Shown in pieces: positions 34,181-42,403 of a DNA stretch of 64,000 nucleotides (position 1 is the first letter of the stretch; each line of letters begins with the position of its first letter). The translations under genes were made by a program, and so were the position numbers. The DNA lies in the NCBI GenBank assembly GCA_945871915.1, contig CAMBXO010000001.1, positions 124,001-188,000 of the forward strand. The letters are read 5' to 3'. The DNA is from Singulisphaera sp. GP187. GTDB taxonomy: Bacteria > Planctomycetota > Phycisphaerae > Phycisphaerales > SM1A02. The notes under the pieces were generated by a model. That model had not been told where the DNA came from, searched no databases, and saw only the letters and a program-made list of their open reading frames with translations.

Positions 34181-35011
34181 GTGAGCGTCGTTCCACGAAT
34201 CGCGGCATTCGGCTTTGCGACTCAGCAAAATATTTGCGGCTTTGGTCGCTTTGTCCGATTTTCCACTGCCACCATGCGACACCTCGTTGGGCACCCCCTT
34301 CAGAGCCTGCGGTGGCGACTGCTGGGGCCTCAGTTGTATTCCGTTGGAGTGCTCAGTATTCCGGTGGTTGCGATCACGGGTGCGTTCATTGGCATGATCC
34401 TCTCGCTTGAGGGCTTCAATCAATTTGCCGCGATCGGTCAGCAGGATCGCCTCGGCGGCATCATCAATGTAAGTGTGGTGAAGCAGATCGGGCCGGTCCT
34501 GGCCGCGGTGATGGTGGCTGGCAGAGTGGGCGGTGCGCTCGCCGCTGAACTGGGAACCATGCGTGTTACCGAGCAGCTGGATGCACTGCGAGCCATGGCT
34601 ACCGATCCGATCCAGTATCTGGTGGTCCCACGAGTGGTTGCCTGCACCATCATGACGCCGATCCTCACGATTTACTCCAACATGCTCGGCAGTCTTGGGG
34701 CGTGGTTTGTTACGGTGAAGATTTTCGGTGTCAGCGGACAGGATTACTGGTTCTGGACAGCACAATTTGTGACGTGGCGAGAGCCGGCGGGCGGCGTGTT
34801 CAAGAGCATGTTCTTCGGCTTGGCGATTGGATTGATCGCCTGCTACAAGGGCTTTAATTGTCGCCCCGGCGCGGCAGGTGTGGGTCAGGCAGCCACGGCA
34901 AGCTTCGTCAGCAGTTTCATGGCCATCATCATGATCAATCTGGTGTTGGCGCAGTTCATCAACACGCTGGTTCGATGGGCCTATCCGAACTTGCCCAATG
35001 TGTTTGGGTGA
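34181..35011 (+). CDS. mlaE: MlaE-family ABC transporter permease
   Basis: This permease belongs to the MlaE/YrbE group that moves phospholipids between membranes with an ATPase (MlaF) and an MCE protein (MlaD). Family segments are VGVLSIPVVAITGAFIGMIL, IGPVLAAVMVAGRVGGALAAELGTMRVTEQLDAL and IGLIACYKGFNCRPGAAGVG. The GTG at 34181 is taken as start; an ATG at 34151 is possible but lies just beyond the terminator. No mlaF or mlaD gene is adjacent: tRNA-Gly follows, and then genes on the other strand. It is therefore either an orphan or has its partners elsewhere. Confidence 0.92.
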   Translation: MSVVPRIAAFGFATQQNICGFGRFVRFSTATMRHLVGHPLQSLRWRLLGPQLYSVGVLSIPVVAITGAFIGMILSLEGFNQFAAIGQQDRLGGIINVSVVKQIGPVLAAVMVAGRVGGALAAELGTMRVTEQLDALRAMATDPIQYLVVPRVVACTIMTPILTIYSNMLGSLGAWFVTVKIFGVSGQDYWFWTAQFVTWREPAGGVFKSMFFGLAIGLIACYKGFNCRPGAAGVGQAATASFVSSFMAIIMINLVLAQFINTLVRWAYPNLPNVFG

Positions 35012-35072
35012 TTCCCGCGAACCGCGTGCCATCCCCCATTCAATTCACCGTGCCTTACACTTCGCCGGCTCT

Positions 35073-35144
35073 GCGGGAGTAGCTCAGTGGTAGAGCGGCA
35101 GCCTTCCAAGCTGCATGTCGCGGGTTCAAGTCCCGTCTCCCGCT
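35073..35144 (+). tRNA. tRNA-Gly (anticodon TCC)
   Basis: The cloverleaf has acceptor GCGGGAG with CTCCCGC, D-arm TAGCTCAGTGG, anticodon stem GCAGC/GCTGC around loop CTTCCAA, and T-arm GGTTCAAGTCC. The anticodon is TCC and no CCA is encoded. A T-rich stretch follows without a clear hairpin. Confidence 0.95.
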
Positions 35145-35203
35145 TTTCTGTTTTTGGCTGGGTGCGTTGATTCGATTCATGCACAACCCGTCCAACTCCG
35201 CGG

Positions 35204-35725
35204 TCACTCCTTCTCAACGACCGCCGGCACCACATGAACAGTGAGCGACGCCGTCTTGACCGGCGCAACGCCTGACTCCCATGGATGCGCAAGAGCAAAC
35301 TGCACCTGGCACACGCCAATACTCGTCGGCTCGAGAGTAAAGGTCCAAATCATTCGACCGCCCATCACACCTCGATCAATCGGTCGCGTGCTGGGCTGGC
35401 CAATCACTTTCAGCGGAGCATCGCCTGGCAGCGTGCAATTCCAGACGTAACCCGTACCGGCGTTCGCAGGCAACTCAACTTTGAAGAGATAATTGATCGG
35501 CACAGAGACTTCTCTCGAACTCTCTAGGTCAAGAACGCGGCCTTCGACTGGTTTGTCCGTCGCACTCGTTGCCGTTTCGGTGGCAATATTGCGAACGCGA
35601 TGAGTGATCACTCCCTGCTCAACCGCCCCTTGAGCCGTTGAGATTTCCGTCACCGGGCCGCTCTCCCAATCGCAAGCTGACATCACCGCGACCGCAACGC
35701 TGATTGCACACAGTCGCTTTAGCAC
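35204..35725 (-). CDS. Chagasin-type (I42) protease inhibitor lipoprotein
   Basis: The N-terminal signal peptide ends in a lipobox (VAVMSACDW), so the protein is probably lipid-anchored. The mature part has the three loop motifs of the I42 family of cysteine-protease inhibitors: LPANAGTGYVWN (NxTGYxW-like), GVMGGRMIWTF (the G-rich loop) and LAHPWE (normally RPWE). The N-terminal region (~residues 20-75) is low in structure. The start is GTG at 35725, overlapping the peroxiredoxin stop by 7 bases, so the two genes are probably cotranscribed. The target protease is unknown; no papain-like gene is seen in the window. Confidence 0.8.
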   Translation of the reverse strand: MLKRLCAISVAVAVMSACDWESGPVTEISTAQGAVEQGVITHRVRNIATETATSATDKPVEGRVLDLESSREVSVPINYLFKVELPANAGTGYVWNCTLPGDAPLKVIGQPSTRPIDRGVMGGRMIWTFTLEPTSIGVCQVQFALAHPWESGVAPVKTASLTVHVVPAVVEKE

Positions 35726-36186
35726 GCCTTGACTGCCTTTTCGATTGCGTCAAAATCCACCTGCATGCTTGGATCTTCGCTGATCCATGCGTAGCGAACA
35801 ATTCCTTTGGCATCCACCACAAAGACCGCTCGCTTGGTGACACCCTTCATGCCTTTGAGATCGGCATGCAGTGCCCCATACGCGGCGGCCATTTCCTTAT
35901 TGAAATCACTCAGCACCGGAAATGGGAATCCCTCGATCTCGCGGAACTTTGCGGCAACGAAGGGTGAATCGATGCTGATTCCAAAGATGTTGCATGAAAG
36001 CTCTTTCCACTTGGACCAGTTGTCGCGAAAGGTGCAGAGCTCCGCCGTGCAAACCGGGCTGAATGCGAGCGGAAAGAACAAGAGCACCGTGATCTGCTTG
36101 CCAAGCGAGGTTGAAAGATCAACGGGTGTTCCGGGTTTGCATGCAAGTGTGAAGGCGGGTGCGTGGCTGCCAACGGCGATGGACAT
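35719..36186 (-). CDS. Peroxiredoxin (AhpE/AhpC-TSA type)
   Basis: This 155-residue thiol peroxidase has the peroxidatic Cys46 in PLAFSPVCTAELC, the Thr and Glu positions usual for the family, and DFNKEMAAAYGAL and KRAVFVVDAKGIVRYAW downstream. The AFSPVCT form is like AhpE-type one-Cys enzymes; Cys50 might act as resolving residue. The ATG at 36186 has AGGA 8 bases upstream and is preferred over the open frame to 36228. It probably scavenges peroxides in the cytoplasm. Confidence 0.93.
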   Translation of the reverse strand: MSIAVGSHAPAFTLACKPGTPVDLSTSLGKQITVLLFFPLAFSPVCTAELCTFRDNWSKWKELSCNIFGISIDSPFVAAKFREIEGFPFPVLSDFNKEMAAAYGALHADLKGMKGVTKRAVFVVDAKGIVRYAWISEDPSMQVDFDAIEKAVKAC

Positions 36187-36434
36187 GGGTGGTTTCCTGA
36201 ATTTAAAGAAGCTGGGAATTGCTCCCAATGCAGTCGAGACGCTAGCAGGCTCTGGAATTCCCGGCTCGCCGCGAGATTGGATTGAAGGCCCACTCAGGTT
36301 GCTCTAGGGCACTTTTGCCATTGAATTGTGGACAAATCGTGGAAAGACAGCAGGTTGTAGAAAAAAGGAACTGGCTTCCAAACTTCGACTCCGCAGATGA
36401 CAGGCTTCCATCAGAACTCATGGAGCCACACACC

Positions 36435-37697
36435 ATGCGAATCCGCCAGCTGCTTAGCCGCCACATTCTCAGCCGCCTCATTCTTAGTCGACTCGGCATC
36501 TGCCTTGTTTCGGTCACATTGCCGCAAAGTCTGTCGTTAGCGCAATCCCCCTGTTGCCAACCGGCCACCACAGCGGGCTGTGCCGACACTTCATGCAGCG
36601 AGGTGGTGTGCCAGCACGATCCATATTGCTGCACGACTGCATGGGACCAGCGATGTGCAACCGAAGCATCCGTTCTGTGTCCCGCCTGCAACGAGCAATC
36701 CCCCTGCCTTCTGCCCAGTCCGGATGACTTCGAGTGGGAACCATGTGGTGCAGAACTCGACGACCCCTGCGGACTCGCAGGCACCACCGCGCAATCCATC
36801 CAATGGAATCGAGTACTGCACGGGACCGCGTGGGCCGGGGATCAAACGCGTGATGTGGATTGGTTCGAGATTGTGTTAGCCGAGCCAAGTTTGGTGCAGG
36901 TTGAGTGCTGGAGCGATGGGCCAATCGGCATAGCGATCATGGACGATGGGTGCCCGCCCACGATGCAGAATGACGGCCCAGATGGGTGCCCTGCTCGCTT
37001 CACTGCATGCCTTCCTCTTGGTGTGTATCGAATCGTTGTCCGTTCCTTGTTGTTCGAGCCAATCGATTGCGGTGATTCACGAACCGAATATGCCCTTCGA
37101 GTGAGCCGGTCCCCATGCACTCCAGATCGACCCGACAATGACCGCTGTGATTCGGCTCAATTCATTCAAGAGGGAGTGAACTCCTTCGACTCCACCGAAG
37201 CCACCACCGAACCCGCTTGGTTACCCGAGTGGTGCAATGAGGGCGCCGGCCTGACACTCACCCACGATGTCTGGTTTTCATTCACCGCCTCGCAAAGTGC
37301 GGTGTACCGCATTTCAACTTGCGGATTCGCTGACTTTGATAGCCGGATTGCCTTGTACGAAGCATGCGGCGAAGGAGTCTTGGCGTGCAGTGATGATGCC
37401 TGCCCGGATGGCGGTGCCGCCGTTGAAGTTGGGCTTGCGTGCGGTTCCACCTCCCTGATTCGAGTGGGTGGATGGGGTCATGGGGCCGGTGCAGAACTTG
37501 AGATTTCGGTGGTTGAGACTTCGGCCTGCAATTGCCCGGCTGATCTGGATGGTGATCGATCGGTCAATTATGCCGATGCGGCACTGCTGTTGTTGTCTTT
37601 CGGTGACCCCGGCGGACCAGCCGACCTGGACTTTGATGGGCTCGTTCAGTTTGGAGACTTAGCCCTTTTGCTCTTGGATTGCGGGGAGTGTCCATAA
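36435..37697 (+). CDS. Secreted Cys-rich protein with jelly-roll-type domains and a C-terminal dockerin-like segment
   Basis: The signal peptide is unusual: RQLLSRHILSRLILSRLG contains a near-tandem ILSRL repeat before the hydrophobic core and SLAQS. One Cys-rich WD module follows (residues ~40-82). The middle contains a domain with DVDWFEIVLAEPSLVQVE and a second with DVWFSFTASQSAVYRISTCG, both like the PPC-type beta sandwich frequent in secreted bacterial proteins. The C-terminus is a degenerate dockerin-like pair (DLDGDRSVNYADAALLLLSFG, DLDFDGLVQFGDLALLLLDCG). GGAG lies 9 bases before the ATG at 36435. The protein is about 420 residues long and very Cys-rich. Confidence 0.82.
   Translation: MRIRQLLSRHILSRLILSRLGICLVSVTLPQSLSLAQSPCCQPATTAGCADTSCSEVVCQHDPYCCTTAWDQRCATEASVLCPACNEQSPCLLPSPDDFEWEPCGAELDDPCGLAGTTAQSIQWNRVLHGTAWAGDQTRDVDWFEIVLAEPSLVQVECWSDGPIGIAIMDDGCPPTMQNDGPDGCPARFTACLPLGVYRIVVRSLLFEPIDCGDSRTEYALRVSRSPCTPDRPDNDRCDSAQFIQEGVNSFDSTEATTEPAWLPEWCNEGAGLTLTHDVWFSFTASQSAVYRISTCGFADFDSRIALYEACGEGVLACSDDACPDGGAAVEVGLACGSTSLIRVGGWGHGAGAELEISVVETSACNCPADLDGDRSVNYADAALLLLSFGDPGGPADLDFDGLVQFGDLALLLLDCGECP
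36453..36497 (+). repeat. Three tandem 15-base imperfect repeats in a signal-peptide region
   Basis: CTTAGCCGCCACATT, CTCAGCCGCCTCATT and CTTAGTCGACTCGGC follow one another in frame and encode LSRHI, LSRLI and LSRLG. It looks like local duplication at the basic end of the signal peptide. Confidence 0.7.
36552..36680 (+). repeat. Cys-rich WD module, copy 3 of 7
   Basis: Encodes CCQPATTAGC, CSEVVC, CCTTAWDQRC and a closing Cys. The His found after the first Cys in other copies is missing, and one Cys of the first CC pair is replaced by S. Confidence 0.7.
37531..37695 (+). other. Degenerate dockerin-like segment (C-terminal)
   Basis: Two EF-hand-like motifs, DLDGDRSVNYAD and DLDFDGLVQFGD, separated by GDPGGP instead of the GPCxxC linker found in the other copies of the window. 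Confidence 0.7.
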
Positions 37698-37790
37698 CCA
37701 GCGATTGAGGTGGCCATCCTTCGAAAAACTTGGAAGAATCAGAGAGAATTCAATTCCGGATTGTGTGCGGTGTACGGATAGACTCGCGGA

Positions 37791-39611
37791 ATGTCAGTTT
37801 TTCGGTTTAGAGCTCAATGCCGTACCCGCCGCGGACGGTTGATTCCATTGGCAGTGTGGCTGCTGTGTGCAGCGACCGCCCATGCTCGCCAGACCCAGTG
37901 CAATCAGGTGCATGAAACTCCGAGCTGCGATGATGCGATTTGCAGTGCCTTGGTATGCGAATATAAGCCCGCATGTTGCGCCGATACATGGGATTCCGCA
38001 TGCGTGGCCTACGCCAACAGTGTGTGTTCGGGCTGCGGCGTGAACCAGCGAAGTTGCCGAGAGATTCATTGGGATGTTTCAGGTTGCGGCAATACGGAGT
38101 GCTGCAATTTGGTCTGCGCAATAGACCCCTTCTGTTGCCAAGTGGAGTGGGACTTTTCGTGCGTTGTCTACGCGGGTGCATGCCCAGCTCCACCGCCTTT
38201 AGAGTGTGGTGCCGCCGGCACCGAGTCGTGCAACGCCCCCCATGATTCTCCAAGTTGTTCAAATGCCGACTGCTGCGAACAGGTTTGCAGTTACGGTGAA
38301 TTGAGTTACTGCTGCAGCGAGGGGTGGGACGACTTCTGCGTGCAAGCCGCCAATTGGTATTGCCCCGACCAGTGCGCCACCATTTGCCCACTGCAGGCGG
38401 ACTTGGAAACCGAATTCTGCAGCGAGAACACAAACGACCCCGGATTTCGCTCGGAGTCGGTTGGTACGCCCCAAGCATTGACGACTGTTGACATGGTCTG
38501 CGGAACCGTGCAGGTCACCGGTACAGCCAGCGAGACGGATGTAGATGTGTATGCCTTGAACCTTACAAACGAGGACACAGACGGCGACGGCTTGGTGAAA
38601 GTACGAATGACCTTTCTTTCGGGAAGTCCCATGTTTGTTTCCCTGGTGCCGCCTGCGGTCAATGTTGCAGGCCTTGCTTCAGCACATTTGACGGTGAATT
38701 CAGACCATTGCGGCGAATCAACTCAGTGGTCTTGCGTGGCTCCAGGTCTCTACTGGGTGGTGGTCGCACCGGGCACTGATGGAACAATCGATGATGCCAC
38801 GGAAATTGATTGCGGTGGCCACCTTCGCAACTACCACCTCACCGTTGAACATGCGGCGGTATGCGGAACGCCCTGCGGCGCTTCGAGCGAATCGTGCTTT
38901 CAAGTGCACGAAGGAATCTCCTGTTCTGATCCAGCGTGCTGTGCAATCGTGTGCGGTACTCGTCCGCTTTGCTGCGATCTTGGATGGGATACAGGGTGCG
39001 CCGAAATTGCCATCGATGTGTGCACTCTTCCATTGGCTGCCAATGATGTGTGCGGCGATGCGACTCCGATGACGGATGACATCACAGCATTTGAATTGCT
39101 CACGGCAACCGCCGACAGTCTCGCTTGTTCATGTGCGGTCAGCGTGACCCCAATCGGACAAGATGTCTGGTTTGCATGGCAGCCCACAGACAATGGCGTC
39201 TATCAGGTTTCCACATGTGGAACAGATTTCGACACACGACTGCAAGTGTTTTCAGGAGCCTGCCACGCTCTGAGTCCGATCGCCTGTTCAGACAATTCCA
39301 GTGCGTGTTCGCCTCCACAAGCCAGTGTGACCAAGCCCACAGTTCGCGGCGGGTACGTGTATCTGATTCGAGTTTCGGCCGTCGGCGATCAGCGTGGCAT
39401 CGGGCAACTCTCCATTACTCCGGTGCTGACAACGCCCGCGTGCAGAGCGGATGTGGATGGATCCGGCGAAGTCGACTTTGGTGATATCGCGTTTGCGTTG
39501 CTTGACTTCGGCCCTTGCGAAGGGTGTGCGGGCGATCTTGACAACAGCGGATCCATTGACTTTGGAGACACCGCCGTCATGTTGCTTGAATTTGGACAGT
39601 GTCCGCAGTGA
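37791..39611 (+). CDS. Secreted protein with four Cys-rich WD modules, two beta-sandwich domains and a C-terminal dockerin-like segment
   Basis: The signal peptide has a basic start and the core LIPLAVWLLCAATAHA. Three Cys-rich WD modules follow in tandem (residues ~37-79, 89-131 and 147-191). Next comes a domain around residues 220-350 with SETDVDVYALNLTNEDTDGDG, then a fourth module (~369-411). A second domain has DVWFAWQPTDNGVYQVSTCG, the same fold type as in the preceding dockerin protein. The C-terminus is a dockerin-like pair (DVDGSGEVDFGDIAFALLDFGPC, DLDNSGSIDFGDTAVMLLEFG). It lies 93 bases after that neighbour with shared domain types, so the two are probably diverged paralogs. Confidence 0.85.
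   Translation: MSVFRFRAQCRTRRGRLIPLAVWLLCAATAHARQTQCNQVHETPSCDDAICSALVCEYKPACCADTWDSACVAYANSVCSGCGVNQRSCREIHWDVSGCGNTECCNLVCAIDPFCCQVEWDFSCVVYAGACPAPPPLECGAAGTESCNAPHDSPSCSNADCCEQVCSYGELSYCCSEGWDDFCVQAANWYCPDQCATICPLQADLETEFCSENTNDPGFRSESVGTPQALTTVDMVCGTVQVTGTASETDVDVYALNLTNEDTDGDGLVKVRMTFLSGSPMFVSLVPPAVNVAGLASAHLTVNSDHCGESTQWSCVAPGLYWVVVAPGTDGTIDDATEIDCGGHLRNYHLTVEHAAVCGTPCGASSESCFQVHEGISCSDPACCAIVCGTRPLCCDLGWDTGCAEIAIDVCTLPLAANDVCGDATPMTDDITAFELLTATADSLACSCAVSVTPIGQDVWFAWQPTDNGVYQVSTCGTDFDTRLQVFSGACHALSPIACSDNSSACSPPQASVTKPTVRGGYVYLIRVSAVGDQRGIGQLSITPVLTTPACRADVDGSGEVDFGDIAFALLDFGPCEGCAGDLDNSGSIDFGDTAVMLLEFGQCPQ
37899..38027 (+). repeat. Cys-rich WD module, copy 4 of 7
   Basis: Encodes CNQVH, CSALVC, CCADTWDSAC and a closing Cys, directly after the signal peptide. 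Confidence 0.75.
38055..38183 (+). repeat. Cys-rich WD module, copy 5 of 7
   Basis: Encodes CREIH, CCNLVC, CCQVEWDFSC and a closing Cys. It follows copy 4 after only nine residues. Confidence 0.75.
38229..38363 (+). repeat. Cys-rich WD module, copy 6 of 7
   Basis: Encodes CNAPH, CCEQVC, CCSEGWDDFC and a closing Cys, with a slightly longer spacer (SYGELSY) before the second CC pair. Confidence 0.75.
38895..39023 (+). repeat. Cys-rich WD module, copy 7 of 7
   Basis: Encodes CFQVH, CCAIVC, CCDLGWDTGC and a closing Cys, placed between the two beta-sandwich domains. Confidence 0.75.
39451..39608 (+). other. Dockerin-like double EF-hand segment (C-terminal)
   Basis: DVDGSGEVDFGD and DLDNSGSIDFGD loops with FGPCEGC between them and FGQC at the end. 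Confidence 0.8.
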
Positions 39612-39612
39612 T

Positions 39613-41088
39613 TCAGGCGCCAAGCCCACGCGTGCTTGGATTCAGATTTCGTCTGAGAATCTTCCCTGTTGCATTCCGTGGCAAGGCTTCAAGGTGGCGA
39701 ATCTCTCGAGGCACTTTGTAAGCAGGTAACACCTCTCGACAGTGGTGCTGCAGGGCCGAGGCATCAAAGTGGGCACCTTCGTGCAGTTCAACAAAGGCCA
39801 AGGGCACTTCGCCACGCATCGCATCCTGCATGCCGATCACCGCCGAGTCCTTGACCGATGGATGCCGATTGAGCACTTCTTCCATCTCTCGTGGAAAAAC
39901 GTTTTCACCTGAAATGATCAGCATCTCCTTGATTCGACCAGTGATGAACAGGTGCCCATCCGTATCGAAACGCCCCATGTCACCTGTCTTGAAGAATCCA
40001 TGTGCGTCGAAAGCTGCAGCGGACTCCTCCGGAAGATTCCAGTACCCGTGCATCACATGTGGCCCCTTGATGCGCACTTCGCCATCTTGAAGCGCCCCAA
40101 GCACTCGTTCATCCGGAGCCACAATTCGCTCTTGCACTTCCGGCAGCGGTCGTCCCACACTCCGAGGCCTCCACTCGCTGGGCAAACACCAATTGCTCAC
40201 CGGACTCGTCTCGGTGAGGCCATACCCCTCGGCGATGCGGACACCAAATCGCTGATGAAAAGAATTCGCCACAGCATCCGGAAGCGGTTCCCCACCACTC
40301 ACTGCATACCGCAAGGCTGCAAAGCACTCAGGCCCACCATGTTTCGCCGCGTGCAATGCGTTGTACATACTGGGAATGGCCACAAACGCAGTCACTTGAT
40401 GACGCAACGCAAGATCAAGCACTTTGCGGGGCTGGAATTTGGCGGTGTAAATCGCTCTCGCTCCAATCGCCAGAGGTAAGAGCGTCAGAACCGTCATGCC
40501 GAATGAGTGAAATTGAGGCAAGACCCCCAGCAGCACATCGCGATGATCAAATTCCGCCCAACGGATGATCTGGTCGATGTTGGACTCAAGATTGCCAGCC
40601 GACAGCATCACACCTTTCGGGCGACCACTGGTTCCACTGGTGTACAAAAGTACGGCCAGATCCTCCGGCTTTCGCCGCTTGCTGCATCGAATAGGTGGGA
40701 ACCCCTTGAAGTTGAGCGATTCCAACTTGAGCGGCTTCATGGATTTCGTCGGACCGTGAATAAAGTCCAGCATCGGCTCGACCGTGACCACCGTGTCGGC
40801 ACCGGAATCCTGCATGACAAACTCCAAATCCTCCCGAGAGAGCAGGTAATTCAAAGGCACGGCGACCCTCCCGGTCATCCATGTCGCTAGGAGCGCCGCT
40901 GGAAACAGCCCACCCGTCGGCAGCAGCAACCCAACTGCTTTGCGATCGGTCGATCGATCAATCGCGCGGGCAATGTGCCACGCTGCCACCAGCAGGGTGA
41001 GACCGGTCCATGTTCGCTGGTCGTCCACCACGAATGGCCGAAAGGGATGGCGAACGAATTGGTGCAAGGTGCGCTGAAGCAATCGCAT
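39613..41088 (-). CDS. AMP-dependent acyl-CoA synthetase/ligase family protein
   Basis: This is an adenylate-forming enzyme. The phosphate-binding motif AVLLYTSGTSGRPKGVMLS, the motif EGYGLTETSPVSNWCLP, the hinge FFKTGDMGRFD, the GRIKEMLIISGENVFP segment and the C-terminal catalytic Lys in ALPRNATGKILRR are all present. The substrate is probably a fatty or other carboxylic acid, which is activated and passed to CoA or ACP. The ATG at 41088 is preferred; the longer frame to 41115 would overlap the divergent SPOR lipoprotein start at 41114. The two starts are only 25 bases apart. Confidence 0.9.
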   Translation of the reverse strand: MRLLQRTLHQFVRHPFRPFVVDDQRTWTGLTLLVAAWHIARAIDRSTDRKAVGLLLPTGGLFPAALLATWMTGRVAVPLNYLLSREDLEFVMQDSGADTVVTVEPMLDFIHGPTKSMKPLKLESLNFKGFPPIRCSKRRKPEDLAVLLYTSGTSGRPKGVMLSAGNLESNIDQIIRWAEFDHRDVLLGVLPQFHSFGMTVLTLLPLAIGARAIYTAKFQPRKVLDLALRHQVTAFVAIPSMYNALHAAKHGGPECFAALRYAVSGGEPLPDAVANSFHQRFGVRIAEGYGLTETSPVSNWCLPSEWRPRSVGRPLPEVQERIVAPDERVLGALQDGEVRIKGPHVMHGYWNLPEESAAAFDAHGFFKTGDMGRFDTDGHLFITGRIKEMLIISGENVFPREMEEVLNRHPSVKDSAVIGMQDAMRGEVPLAFVELHEGAHFDASALQHHCREVLPAYKVPREIRHLEALPRNATGKILRRNLNPSTRGLGA

Positions 41089-41113
41089 GACAGACGGTAA
41101 AGTATGCCCCACC

Positions 41114-42031
41114 ATGCGTCTTCACCACTTGCAGCTCTGTGTGATTGTGCTTCCATTCACATTCGTTTTTCTTGTGGGCTGCCAAGGGCCGCAACAGAAA
41201 CTTGATGATGCCACTCGCGCTTACGATGCAAGTGATTGGGTGAAGGCGTACGGTGACGCGTCCGCTGCACAGTCCGAGGCTCAACCCCCACTTAAGCAGC
41301 ATGCGGCGTTTGTCGCTGGATTGGCGGCTTATCGCCAAGATCAATTTGACGAGGCTCGCACCCGATTTCTTTTTGCAGAGACGAGTGATGACAAGCAAAT
41401 CAGCGGACAAGCCAAGGTCATGCTCGGCGATCTCTTGGTAAAGAATGGCCAGCCAGCCGCTGCGGCCGCGAAGTACGATCAAGCCGCGTCGCTTCTTTCC
41501 GGCGATGCCGCCCAGCGAGCGAGCCGCCTTGCCGAATCGGCCAGGGAACAGTCCAAGGCTCCGCCGGCAACGCCTGCACCGATCATTGAGCAGGCCAACG
41601 ATGACTCACAGGACTCTGATCCGGAATCCATGCCGCGAGCCGCACCGCACAATAAGAAAGCATCGGCGGCCAAGTCGGATCGCGTTGCAAAGCAAGGATC
41701 AAATTCAAGCGACAAGGCCGCTTCGAGCAGGTCGAGCGACAAGGTCACTTCGACCAAAGCGAACATCGCAAAAACAAAAACGGCCAAGCGATTCACGATT
41801 CAATGTGGTGCCTATGTCCATGAGTCTGCCGCTCGACGCCGCGCCAAAGATCTCACGGATGAAGCAAAGCGGGCAGGTCTTGCGGCGCCCAAGGTGCATC
41901 GTGAAACCGGCCGGGATGGCAAGCACTTGTGGGTCGTTTCCATTGGCTCATTCACCTCGCGGGATGCTGGCAAGAAAGCCATGGCGAAACTGAAAGTGGA
42001 TCACGCAGAAGTGCTCCCGGTGACCGGCTGA
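41114..42031 (+). CDS. SPOR-domain lipoprotein with TPR-like repeats
   Basis: The signal peptide ends in a lipobox (VFLVGCQGP), giving a lipid-anchored envelope protein. Residues ~30-140 are helical and TPR-like (AFVAGLAAYRQDQFDEARTRF). A low-complexity linker rich in S, K, A and D follows. The C-terminal SPOR domain begins near FTIQCGAYVHESAARRRAKDL and ends with KHLWVVSIGSFTSRDAGKKAM. SPOR domains bind denuded peptidoglycan glycans, often at division sites. It is divergent from the acyl-CoA synthetase gene and convergent with the globin gene, 3 bases from its end. Confidence 0.9.
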   Translation: MRLHHLQLCVIVLPFTFVFLVGCQGPQQKLDDATRAYDASDWVKAYGDASAAQSEAQPPLKQHAAFVAGLAAYRQDQFDEARTRFLFAETSDDKQISGQAKVMLGDLLVKNGQPAAAAAKYDQAASLLSGDAAQRASRLAESAREQSKAPPATPAPIIEQANDDSQDSDPESMPRAAPHNKKASAAKSDRVAKQGSNSSDKAASSRSSDKVTSTKANIAKTKTAKRFTIQCGAYVHESAARRRAKDLTDEAKRAGLAAPKVHRETGRDGKHLWVVSIGSFTSRDAGKKAMAKLKVDHAEVLPVTG

Positions 42032-42034
42032 TCT

Positions 42035-42403
42035 TCAATCGCGGTTCATCATGAAGGTGGCCGTGCGTTCAAAGTATTCCATCATCTGTTCTCGAAACGG
42101 CGAGGCGATCTGTGCATCGTCGAGTGCTCCACGCATGCACTCCACCCATGCATTTCGCGCCGCAAGGTCAATCGCAAACGCGGCATGGCGCATACGCAAT
42201 CGAGGATGCCCCTTGCGATCGGAGTAAGTTGTGGGGCCGCCGAAATACTGAATCAGAAATTCTGCCTGATTTCGAATCGGCTCCTCAAGATCAATTGGAA
42301 ACATCGGACGCAGCAAGCCATCTTGACTGATGCGTCCATAGAACGCTCTGGCAATTTTCCAAAACGCTTCGGACCCCAGGACTGCATGAAGACTTGGTGT
42401 CAT
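42035..42403 (-). CDS. Truncated hemoglobin (group II-like)
   Basis: This 122-residue globin has the group II pattern: FYGRISQDGLLRPMFP, then FLIQYFGGPTTYSDRKGHPRLRMRHAAFAI with the proximal His in RMRH, and AWVECMRGAL with the Trp typical of group II. Such proteins bind O2 or NO and often work in redox or NO detoxification. The ATG overlaps the stop of the upstream class V aminotransferase by 4 bases, so the two are likely co-translated. Why these two are paired is not clear. Confidence 0.9.
   Translation of the reverse strand: MTPSLHAVLGSEAFWKIARAFYGRISQDGLLRPMFPIDLEEPIRNQAEFLIQYFGGPTTYSDRKGHPRLRMRHAAFAIDLAARNAWVECMRGALDDAQIASPFREQMMEYFERTATFMMNRD

Noticed and set aside
34097-35032. 311-codon open frame on the minus strand
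   Set aside because: It is antisense to the MlaE permease, spans the terminator at 34111, and has a composition (H, R, N, D) typical of mirror frames.
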